This document shows positions 55,265 to 64,000 of a stretch of DNA of 64,000 bases, piece after piece. The translations under genes were made by a program, and so were the position numbers. Each line of letters starts with the position of its first letter. Position 1 is the stretch's first letter. The notes beneath the pieces were generated by a model that was given only the letters and a program-made list of their open reading frames with translations, ran no database searches and was not told the origin of the DNA. The stretch is taken from positions 100,794,010-100,858,009 of the forward strand of contig OY294067.1 in NCBI GenBank assembly GCA_958510875.1, written 5' to 3'. The stretch is from Endomychus coccineus (Eukaryota; Arthropoda; Insecta; Coleoptera; Endomychidae).

Positions 55265-56062
55265 CCTGGCTTCGGAATCGTATTCAGCGACCCAAAAAAC
55301 CCCCTTGGTGCATTCGAAATGCCAAAAACACGTAAATTGCAAAATAACATATAGGGGTGCAAAATTGGACAATTCCGTCGATTTTACCACCCCTACGATG
55401 AATTGCAAGTAAATTGGGCTACGGATTCGTGATCAGCGACCCAAAAAACCTCCTTGGTGCATTCGAAATGCCAAAAACACGTAAATTGAATAATAACATA
55501 TAGGGGTGCGAAATGGGCCAATTTTTTCGATTTGACCACCCCTACGATGGATTGCAAGTAAATCTGGCTACGGATTCGTGATCAACGACTCAAAAAGCCT
55601 CCTTGGTGCATTCGAAATGTCAAAAACACGTAAATTGCAAAATAACATATAGGGGTGCGAAATGGGCCAATTTTGTCGATTTGACCACCCCTACGATGGA
55701 TTGCAAGTGAATCTGGCTACGGATTCGTGATCAACGACTCAAAAAACCTCCTTGTTGCATTCGAAATGCCTAAAACACGTAAATTGCAAAATAACATATT
55801 AGGGGTGCGAAATTGGCCGACTTTTCCTATTCTGCCACCCCTACGATGGATTGCAAGCAAATGTGGCTACGCATTCGTGATCAGCGACCCAAAAAATCTC
55901 CTTGGTGCATTCGAAATGCTTAAAACACGTAAATTGCAAAATTACATATTAGGGGTGCGAAATTGGCCAATTTTGTCGATTTGACCACCCCTACGATGGA
56001 TTGCAAGTGAATCTGGCTGCGGGTTCGTGTTCAGCGACCCAAGAAACTTCCTAGGTGCACCT
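55265..56062. repeat. Tandem array, ~5.3 units of ~149 bp
   Basis: Each unit contains GGCTACGGATTCGTGATCAG, CGACCCAAAAAACCTCCTTG, GTGCATTCGAAATGCC, AACACGTAAATTGCAAAATA and ACCCCTACGATGGATTGCAA. Unit starts are near 55268, 55420, 55567, 55716, 55864 and 56013. Units differ by a few percent, and the first and last are most diverged. Two units happen to keep an 85-codon frame, which I do not take as coding. Confidence 0.95.
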
Positions 56063-56640
56063 GAAATGTAAAATACCTTTTTTGTAGAAAATACAATTTA
56101 AGACTTGGAGATTTCGGGCCATTCTCGCCCCCAATGGGTGGGGTTGTGGTACCCAAGAGGTTTTAAGGTGTATAAATGATCCTGAGAACCTCCTGAAGCT
56201 GATGCAAAAAAAAAATTTTGATTCGAACTTACATGTTTTTTTTTTATTATAGCTAAAATCCCGGTTCACAGCCTGGACTAATAACCGTCGCAGCCGCTGG
56301 GATTGATATTTCCAGTTGGAGATATTGTACTATTAATATATGTTACGGTTAATAGGCGAAACTATTCATTATGCGATCTAACAGGTTTCATCGCGAATCA
56401 ACCAAAGACGACAGTTAACGTACAACATAATGAATGCGAACCTACAATTGCCGCTTGAAGATTATATAATATGTTCTCTTATGTGTTCAGTTGATGTTAT
56501 CACATTCAAAAATAACCTAATCACGTAAAATTGTCGCTTGCAGATAATATATTTGGAAAAAGTATAGTATGTGGATATCTATTAAAAACTGATGATTTTC
56601 GAAAATTGCTCTTTGTAACGTATTCAGTTACTCTAAACAT
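56063..56640. other. No supportable feature
   Basis: A short G+C-richer piece (56.10-56.20 kb, CGCCCCCAATGGGTGGGGTT) sits next to the tandem array, then AT-rich DNA. No gene or element recognised. Confidence 0.3.
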
Positions 56641-56649
56641 GAATAAAAT

Positions 56650-58040
56650 ATTTCGGTAGCTCTAAAATTATATTGGGAAATTTAAAATAAATTTTCGTTT
56701 ATGGTTGAGAATTTTGAAGCTCATCTCAATGAAAATAGAGTATTTAGCAAATTATTCAGTTCTTGCTGTGGTATAATGTCTCTAATTGAGATTAAATACA
56801 TAGATTGCGTTACTTGATATCCATTCATAGTCGTTTAGATGTAAAATATTTAAATCACTTCCAATAAAGAAGCATCTATTCTTTATTATTGATGTGTGCT
56901 CCGGATGTAGGCTGGGAGGTCAGGGGAAGGTAATTAATATTTTGAAATGTTGGCTGTTTCACCATAGATCAATAAATATACAGAATCGAGAAAACAACCA
57001 TTTATGTATATTCCTATTTCGATATAATAACATAATGAAATGATTGCTGAGCATGAGCGTCATCTGCTTTTCGTTAAACATTTTGTATTTACTTATAATT
57101 TCGAGGTGGTGCTGTTTTCTAGTTCAGCATAGATAAAATACTGCTTTTTGATCATGGCTTCATCCGTTATTCTATTTTCGAAAAGAAGGAAGAACTGGTC
57201 AACGATGCAACAATAACATAGGAGAATTAAATTCTCTCAGAAGTCCCTTCTTTTAGAAAACCGAGGAACAGATGAAGCCACTACCATAAAGCATGATTTA
57301 TAATCGTGGCTTTATCTGTTCTTCGATTTTCTCAAAGAAGGGGCAATTGCTCTAACTTGATCATCCTTTGAAGCATAGTGGCTGTGTGAAAGTTCAGAAA
57401 GGCTTTGTCTGTTGTTTCCCAAAGAACATACAAACAAAAAGGTAGGCTTCCTTCTTTGTACTTCGACGTATTGAATCAACTCTTTTTAAAGAAGGAACAG
57501 TTTGAGATTATGTAATAACCTGTTTCTTTCAAACAAGGGCATTATCTGATTCTTAATAGTTGTGCAGTATTTTTCTTCTGCTAAACTTGGAAACAGCACC
57601 CCCTCTAAATTAATCCTTAGAAAAATACAGGAAAGGCAGATGACGCTCAATTTCAGCAATCAATTCATTATGGTATTATAACAAAATAAGAATACTTGTC
57701 TATAATTGTTTTCGAATCTGTGTATCCATTCATCTATGATGAATTAGCTAACATTTCAAAAGTCTATATTCAGAGCAAACACTAAAAATACAAAGGATAT
57801 GCTTCATTATTGAAAGTGATTTTTACAATTTATAAACAACTTCGAATGGATATAGTGTGTAGCACAATTTATGTATTAATTTTAATTACAGACATTGTAC
57901 ACTGTAGGTACTGAATAATTCAATAAATACTCTATTTTCATTGAAATGAAACTCAAAATTTTTAACCAGAAACATATTTCCCGAATAAATTTTCGAGCTC
58001 ACAAATTTTTTTTTCTTATTCAGAGTTAATTAAATACTTT
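56650..58040. repeat. 1.4-kb imperfect palindrome (foldback), centre near 57345
   Basis: The left arm read forward matches the right arm read on the complement in at least five blocks. AATGAAAATAGAGTATTTA occurs at 56728 against 57945. Others are ACAATGTCT/ATAATGTCT...AATTGAGATTAA, TTTTGAAATGTTGGCT (56940), TGATTGCTGA...GAGCGTCATCTGC (57040 against 57660) and GGTGGTGCTGTTTTC (57103). Arm identity is roughly 75-80% by eye. Closer to the centre a smaller hairpin repeats CTTCATCCGTTATTC and related text. No protein-coding signature. Confidence 0.8.
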
Positions 58041-60330
58041 ACAAAAAGGAATTTTAAGAATTATCAATTCTTAATTGAAGTAAGTATACTATAATATACT
58101 ATTACCATATATTTTCCCTCATTTCAAACCAAGCTCAATTTTCTTAGAGAATTAATTCTAGAATTATTCAATCGATTTCGATCTTCAATATTCGGCAAAA
58201 TGTTGTAGTTTACCACACGGATCAGAAAATAATACTTACAGAAACGGTCTAACTGGTACAAGAAAATTTGATTCTGTTTGATATGAGTAGCCCTGTCAAA
58301 ATGTTGTCAAGATCATAACATCATGAATCAAATCGTACGAGCAAGCCTGCAATAACGAATCATTCCAGCAATCTTTTGGATCGTTGCAACTGGAATATGA
58401 TTTGTAATAAGCATTTTCAGGGCTGAATAGAACGTATTTGTGGCGGTCAACGCTGTTTTTGAACCCGAAATACTACATTCTGAATAAAGATTCTACACAA
58501 AGAATGGGAATTCCATAAAGATACTTTTCCACCAGAGGCAAATTTACGAACAATTTCTCCATGTATCATTCACCATTAAGAGCGGTGAAGTTCAAAATAA
58601 AATCTTCAACATGTGGAGGACGTGACTTTTCTATATTCAATATTTCGTGTAGGTACTCCTCCAATTCGTGGATCAACTTGACACAATAGCCATTTCATAT
58701 CATCGCTGGACTTTTGTACAACATTTTTGGCAACCATTATCTTTTATTCCAGCTTGTAAGTTATCGTCTTTTGATATACTGAATATCTGGCTGCCACCAT
58801 ACTGTTTCCTTTTCTGGAGGGTTGACATGAACAAATACTTGACACCACTGCTAACGCCACTTCTCGATCTGCTTTCAAATTCCTCTATACTATTTGCATT
58901 CAGTGGAATCCAAGTAGAGCACTCAATAAACAACTACTGAAATCAATTTCAGTAGGATCAAATGAGATTCCCTCATGAAAATGGGATATTGCAAAATCTG
59001 TTGGTTAACATGTCCAGAAAGTTCGATTGTTCCGTTAAATACCTACATACTGAAGATGATATCTTCTGCATTAGATATAGGCATATTATATGTATGTGTT
59101 CTTCTTCCAGGAATATAGTTGAAAGTTGAAAATAAGAGTCCATCAAAATATACTTTTGTTCAACTCAAGTTGTCACTTCATGACAAAATTACTTTGAGCA
59201 ATAAGCTCGTGAAAATAAGTTCGAGTTCGAAAAACTGGCGATGACACCTGTTTTTATTCGAATACAGTACATTTTCTCAAGCTCGAGTCAACTTGAGGGG
59301 CGGAAGAACTATTTTAAATTGATAAAAGGAAGAGACCTTGAAGAACTTTCGAACTTCGTGACATTCAATTTACCGTGACGGAGCCAATGCTTTGTAAGGG
59401 AAGGAAATATTTAATTAAATTCAAATCGTTGTCACCATCAGCTAAATAGAAATGTTAAAATTTCCTGTGATACTTAATTTTGTTATGAGTTCATACAACT
59501 TTGGTGGCTGCTACAAGGGAATAATTTGTGGAAGAGAAATTATTTTTTAACAGATGTAATTCTAACTTTTCACTTTAAAATTCAGTGTTTCGGTATTACA
59601 TTAATTACAAACATAAATGCTTCAATTATTCGACTCAGCTCTCTTCGAGCTTATTTGACAGAAAATTAATTTTGAATCATTAGCATCCAACCCTCGCTTC
59701 TTTCTGTGATGTTTTAGTACTTTGTTCTTTATTATCTTCTGTTGTTAATTCTTTGTAATATTTCAAATCTTACAACTATGCGGAATGAATGTAGAATGGG
59801 TGGGGAAAACTAGAGATGGATCTTTAAAACATACCTAAACTCTCACAAAACTCATTATAAATGCATAATATAAGGAAGTCGTTCAAACTTTTCTCATCAT
59901 TATACAGAATAGAACTAATTATTTGGTTCAGACTGGACTACTTGAAAATATTATCAATCCACTGGAGAATAGGAGAGCGTGCTATATTTTTTCTAACTTT
60001 AAGAACTGTATGAATTCTCAAAATATCTTTTTCCCCTATATTATGCGCATATTATTCCAACAGAATTCAGGATAAATTAAAGCTCTAAAAAATAAACACT
60101 ACATTATAAAAGCTCAAGAGAAAGTAAATTGCAATACATTAACATAGAATAGTAAGCATACTGCACATTTTCACTTATGTCACTATAAACAGATGAATTT
60201 GCTTACGTGCGTCAGCATGGAAAATAAATCCTTACAGTTGAAAAACAATAAAACGAAGAATAAAACATGAAGCTTCAGTTAGAAATCAATAAAAAGAGGC
60301 ATATACAATTATTGTAATAAAATATAATTA
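58041..60330. other. No supportable feature
   Basis: AT-rich DNA. Overlapping frames near 58668-58940 have no recognisable domain. No repeat partner seen. Confidence 0.3.
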
Positions 60331-60429
60331 ATGGTGATCAAAAAGAAATGAAAAAGAAAAATTTTGCACATATGAGTACCAACAATACATATTCAAAACT
60401 AGTGTTGCATGTAATCATTGGTAGAGTAA

Positions 60430-60619
60430 TATGCTTTCCATGTAAGAACTGTTTGAATTTCTTGAAAGCTCTAGGCATTTCTTCTATATTGCCAGAAAGT
60501 TCATTAAAGAAGTGATAGTCCCAAAAGCTGGGACCAAGTTGAGACTTGGTACGTACATACAATTTGATAAGAAGAGAGTCAAAGTTTTGGTTTTCCAGGT
60601 TGGAAATATCACTTTCCAA
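60430..60619 (-). mobile_element. LINE ORF2 extreme C-terminus (jockey/L2-like), probable
   Basis: The minus strand reads TKSQLGPSFWDYHFFNELSG, NIEEMPRAFKKFKQFLHG. The pattern (R/K)-x-x-x-x-x-(G/S)xx-x-W(N/D)-x-(hydrophobic)-x-x-x-(hydrophobic).....FK...K.(H/F)L resembles the final block of jockey/L2-type LINE proteins. Nothing upstream of it is recognisable because a Harbinger element is inserted at 60629. Confidence 0.4.
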
Positions 60620-60628
60620 CGTCTATTA

Positions 60629-60678
60629 AGCCGGCTACACACGGTCCGGCAGGCCTGTCAGTTCTAACTGAACAGTCC
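60629..60678 (+). repeat. Left TIR of the Harbinger element
   Basis: 50 bases, matching the complement of 61446-61495 with one mismatch (fourth base C/T). A second internal copy of CCTGTCAGTTxxAACTG occurs at 60722-60740. Confidence 0.95.
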
Positions 60679-60889
60679 ACCTGAATGCCTGTCGCCTGAA
60701 CGGGTATATACTCTGGTCGGCCTGTCAGTTAAAACTGTTCAGGCGGCCGGAAAAAGTTCAAAAATATGTTCGTCTATCCGGCCGGCCTGATGCAATCAAA
60801 TACAAGTCTGAACGTTTGTATGGCACGGTCGCCTGTCGGGTTGTCGGGCCATCAGTCAGACAGTTCTGGTGTGAGTGCACCATGTGTCG

Positions 60890-61063
60890 CGCGAAATAGA
60901 AAACAGGTGTTTGGATGAATTTATCGCGTTTTATCATAGTGAGCCGTGTCTGTGGAGTGTGAAATCGAAAAACTATCACGACCGTGATAAGAAAGATGCG
61001 GCATATTTGAAATTGATAGAAAATTGGAAGTCTACCATCCCAAACTTGAGGTCCTTCCAGTAG
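60890..61063 (+). pseudogene. MADF-type DNA-binding protein fragment of the Harbinger element
   Basis: The frame reads REIENRCLDEFIAFYHSEPC, LWSVKSKNYHDRDKKDAAYL, KLIENWKS. This is the MADF (Myb/SANT-like) start: L-x-x-FI-x-x-Y-x-x-x-PCLW-x-(V/T)KSK-x-Y-x-(D/N)R-x-x-(K/R)-x-AAY-x-x-L(I/V). The domain is cut after its second helix and no in-frame ATG precedes it. Harbinger elements commonly carry such a Myb-like accessory protein beside the transposase. Confidence 0.75.
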
Positions 61064-61074
61064 CTAAAAACCTT

Positions 61075-61371
61075 AAGGTTGCAGTCAGCTTTCATGAGGT
61101 GGGATTGCTTCTCTCATTACAGTGTTTCTATCAAAGGCGCTACCAATGATAAGAGCTGTAGATACGTATCTTCATCCATACGTAGATAATTGTGCCAATC
61201 CTTTGGAGCCAATTTGAATTCATTCAGCAAATTCACATGAGAAAATACGCGCCTTTTTTTCAACCACTCTTTGCACTATACTGCACGTTTCTTTTTGGGA
61301 TTCTTTTTACCTTTACCCAAAGCGACTACTAAATCGAAAAACGCTAACGCGTTGTCATCAGTAGAGACCAT
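61075..61371 (-). pseudogene. Harbinger transposase N-terminal fragment
   Basis: From ATG at 61371: LVVALGKGKKNPKKKRAV, then a TAG at a position where the family has a tryptophan. It goes on with CKEWLKKRRVFSHVNLLNEF, KLAPKDWHNYLRMDEDTYLQ and LLSLVAPLIE. After a one-base shift it reads NTVMREAIPPHE. The pattern (W)-x-x-(K/R)EWL-x-x-R...H..L..EL......F.N(Y/F)LRM....F..LL..V.P.I...(T)-x-MR-x-AI.P.ERL is the N-terminus of DDE_4 Harbinger transposases. Sequence stops before the catalytic domain. Confidence 0.8.
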
Positions 61372-61445
61372 GATAAATTGAGACTGAAATATATTTCAGA
61401 TTCACCTGAACGTTTGGAGGGTCGTCAGTCCATCCGGCGACAGGC

Positions 61446-61495
61446 GGACTGTTCAGTTAGAACTGACAGGCCTGCCGGACCGTGTGTAGCCAGCT
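61446..61495 (-). repeat. Right TIR of the Harbinger element
   Basis: Complement of the left TIR; ends GTGTAGCCAGCT followed by the TTA target duplication. Confidence 0.95.
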
Positions 61496-61498
61496 TTA

Positions 61499-61810
61499 GT
61501 TCCGAATAACTGTTCCGCTGTTCTCATGAGATCGTCAGTGGAACGAGGCGGACGTGAAGTCTCTCTGACAGAGATACCACCACCACCTTCGAAAATGTTT
61601 GCCGAACCTGGATGTTCGAACACAATCTGCCGGAAAGCAGATATCCCACTTAGAATATGATTCACAATGCCACGCATTGATATTACACTTCTCGCAATTC
61701 AAAAAATCGACGGTGAAACAGTAGAAAATACTACCGCCATCTGACGGACCCGGAACGATACATAGTGAATTACACACACATCTCGTGTTTGGAGCACATT
61801 CAGAATAAAA
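61499..61810. repeat. Dispersed repeat, member 2 (interrupted by Harbinger on its left)
   Basis: CTCATGAGATCGTCAGTGGA (61523) and CATAGTGAATTACACACAC (61762) parallel member 1 at 52.74-52.90 kb. The order of the two blocks is inverted relative to it. Class unknown. Confidence 0.35.
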
Positions 61811-62850
61811 GTACTAAATTAAGTTTGTTGGAATCGCTAGAAATTAATAAATATAAGATGATCCTCTCTTGTTAAATTTGTATCATTAGATTAGGCCGAG
61901 GATTTGCTACCAGCTTATTGTTTAATACCGCAATGGGTTGGACTCAATTAGGTACAATTACAATAACGATTCATACGAAGATTATCATTGAAGTTTCATA
62001 TTAGGCTAGCTCTTTTAGAGGTAGCAAGTTAATACTTTGTTATATTTGTTTGAAGAAGCTATGGCTTTAGCGAACCTATAATAGTTACATTTATTCATTA
62101 AATTAACGAAAATCAACTTATTAGGAGTTATTTAATTTAAGAATAGCGTCAACTTGATAAGTGTTCAATTACGCATCAAAAGATCTTGTTATTCTATCAA
62201 CTATCACGTAATATATTATGATTTTTATTTTCCATAGAAGGAAGACCTGAATTCGTAGAACCTTATTATGCAGAGGTTCAAGTTTAGATTTTACATCTCA
62301 TTGAGTCGTCTAGACGCTAGTTGAATTCTTACGAAATTCAACGAACAGCAGCAAATAACACGTAAAAACTGAGAAGGCCGAGCGAATAAATCACCAAATA
62401 GACACCACCACCTGGAGCTCGTCAGTTAGACGAGGTAGACGTCAAATCACTGATCAACCATCTCCAAAAGTTGGTATAGAGAGGTCCACAATCATATCTA
62501 TAACTCACATCTAATACTACTCTAACAGCTTTACTTTGCAGTCGAAAAATTCTCCCCTGGCTATCACACTACATCACAACATTTTACTGTATTTCATTAG
62601 ACTACAAGAAAACGCATAATAGGTATGTGGTCTGCAACATCTCCGATAAAAGATTAACGAATAAGTATATCAGCAGATACATATTTTCACTTTGTTTATG
62701 GGCTAGCTCATTTATATGCTATTCTAGGTAAGCTTAGGATCAATAATACCAGGAACTTTATAAGTGTTCTATCATTATAGTCACTTATAGAATCTCTCGA
62801 AGGAAATATCATTTTTTCTATTCTATAGAAATTTATGCATAATTTGTTTA
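61811..62850. other. No firm feature; weak member 3 of the dispersed repeat at 62.40-62.48 kb
   Basis: GAGCTCGTCAGTTAGACGAG then GTAGACGTCAAATCACTGATC at 62415 resembles the 61.52-kb sequence. The rest is AT-rich and featureless. Confidence 0.3.
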
Positions 62851-62854
62851 AAAT

Positions 62855-63215
62855 AATCATTCTTCAGCCAATGACTATGACAATCCACTCTGTTCCACTA
62901 TAATGTTAAACGATGTCGCATCATCAGTCCTGAGTATACTATCCGCATCACCAAGATCGTGGCAGAAATCATTCACAAAAATGAAGTATTGGATCTAAAA
63001 TTGGTCCTTGGGGTAGTTACTTCAATATGAATCAACCTTTCAGATCATCGATTATTGAGAGATTACTGATTGAAATCTGTTACTCAAATATGATTCAACG
63101 AGAGTTCCACTATAATCATTAAAATTATATTCCTCAAGTTTATTGAGAAGATACGAATGATCGACTCGATCGAAGGACAATGATGAAGAGAATGATTCAT
63201 TTTCAAAACAGTCTT
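62855..63215 (-). mobile_element. LINE RT fragment (motifs A to C)
   Basis: The minus strand reads SFDRVDHSYLLNKLEEYNFN (motif A, KAFDxVxHxxLLxKLxxxG-like), DYSGTLVESYLSNRFQSV, a broken PRTNF region (motif B) and FVNDFCHDLGDADSILRTDD, ATSFNI (motif C, ADDAT with the Ala changed to Thr). Several frame shifts. Jockey-superfamily style; a relic only. Confidence 0.65.
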
Positions 63216-64000
63216 ATTGCCGAAACTATTCAACGCATGTTGAATGTTCATTTCATAAGTGTAAATTCAGAAGATATCAAATGACATATAGTTGGAACAA
63301 TGTATTCTCCTTTTAATATTCACCCCCTTTATTTGCTCATTTAGAGATAACACAAAGTGACTAAGAAGCTGTAAGAATCAAACTCATTTTGAAAGTCCAC
63401 TAAGTACGATAATAATTGTTAGCGAAGGTTTTAATTAATTTCCAGGGTACACTTGCATAAAAGCACGGAAATGAACAAACACAAGGCAATTCTTGCAATA
63501 GAAATTTTTGTCTGAATATTTGAATAAGAAGACAGATTCTAAACATTTACTGTTCCCATTAAACACAACAATTTTCTAAGAAGGCGCCTACGATTCTGTA
63601 GAACAATATATATCTTGAATTCCCTCTCGTTTGAATGCTTCTTACCATTACAACGATTGATATTTCCATTAATTGTGCTGTCAGTTAATATATTACGAGT
63701 AAAGTGAGTTCTCAAATCTTTATATTGCATTAAGTGTAAAAAGTAATTATTGGTAGAAAATCATTAAACGGGATATCTGCCTATGCTGTTCATCCAACCT
63801 AAAAGCGAAATTTCCGAAACAAATATAATATATACTGATTGTGTAGATGGCAACTTTTCAAAATGTTTGATATTTGTTTTACACACACTTCAACAGTTTG
63901 TATATGTGTTTCATTCCTTTTGTTGGTATTTTGGTTCTATATTATTATTATGAATAATATAACTTGTTCTTGACGTTTATTCCTATTTCCCTCTAAAATT
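63216..64000. other. No supportable feature
   Basis: AT-rich DNA to the window edge, no motif recognised. Confidence 0.3.

Larger units (their letters stand above)
60629..61495. mobile_element. Non-autonomous PIF/Harbinger transposon, 867 bp, TTA target duplication
   Basis: Terminal inverted repeats begin AGCCGGCTACACACGGTCCG on the left and AGCTGGCTACACACGGTCCG on the right. They agree over 50 bases with one difference. TTA flanks both ends (60626-60628, 61496-61498), the TWA target duplication of PIF/Harbinger. Inside are two convergent gene remnants, a MADF-type protein on + and a Harbinger transposase N-terminus on -, with the DDE domain missing. High TIR identity suggests fairly recent insertion. 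Confidence 0.92.

Noticed and set aside
55265..56062. CRISPR-like array
   Set aside because: Units are continuous 149-bp tandem repeats without short repeat/spacer alternation, in a eukaryotic context.

Overview
The window reads as nuclear DNA of an insect. It is AT-rich, has long (TA)n microsatellites, holds one multi-exon insect neuropeptide gene with GT/AG introns, and is otherwise filled with broken copies of transposon families common in insects (Penelope-like, R4-like, jockey/L2-like and R1/jockey-like LINEs, Ty3/gypsy, mariner, Tc1, DUF4817-type, pogo, hAT, Harbinger, SINEs). Nothing prokaryotic is present. The order cannot be fixed from the sequence; a beetle is plausible but this is a guess.

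The one host gene I can support is neuropeptide F (NPF), on the minus strand from about 27.0 kb down to 8.6 kb. It has four small coding exons: signal peptide (26914-26977), mature peptide up to RSRPR (25697-25820), the amidation/cleavage site FGKR plus tail (11149-11206), and a likely short last exon with stop codon and AATAAA signal (8653-8673, 8605-8610). The phases 1, 2 and 0 agree across all three introns. The second intron splits the Arg codon of RPRF, the position known for NPF genes. That intron is about 14.5 kb long and packed with transposon relics.

Layout. 0-8.5 kb: SINE copy, Ty3/gypsy relic, R1/jockey-like LINE fragment. 8.6-27 kb: NPF gene, with a LINE in intron 3 and Penelope-like, DUF4817-type, mariner, MITE and repeat fragments in intron 2. 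27-33 kb: hAT and pogo fragments abutting each other, a Tc1 pseudogene, and a foldback element. 33-38 kb: mostly featureless, a (CT)n tract, a LINE tail and a second tRNA-derived SINE. 38.1-44.6 kb: two nearly identical 5'-truncated R4-like retrotransposons with zinc-finger and restriction-like-endonuclease ends. They flank a nearly full jockey/L2-like LINE and a small hammerhead-like cassette, with (TA)n tracts at almost every junction. 44.8-50.6 kb: a two-exon transposon gene fragment, a LINE endonuclease piece, a tandem SINE pair between (TA)n tracts, an inverted repeat, and a DUF4817 fragment. 51-58 kb: a TIR MITE, the longest (TA)n, a Penelope-like element with GIY-YIG domain, a roughly 149-bp tandem array, and a 1.4-kb imperfect palindrome. 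60.6-61.5 kb: a non-autonomous Harbinger element with near-perfect 50-bp TIRs and a TTA target duplication. 62.9-63.2 kb: another LINE RT scrap.

Two undescribed-looking themes stand out. First, three hammerhead-ribozyme-like motifs vary in sequence but keep complementary stems. Second, (TA)n tracts recur as the boundary of R4-like, LINE, SINE and hammerhead-cassette insertions. All alignments were made by eye; percentages are approximate.
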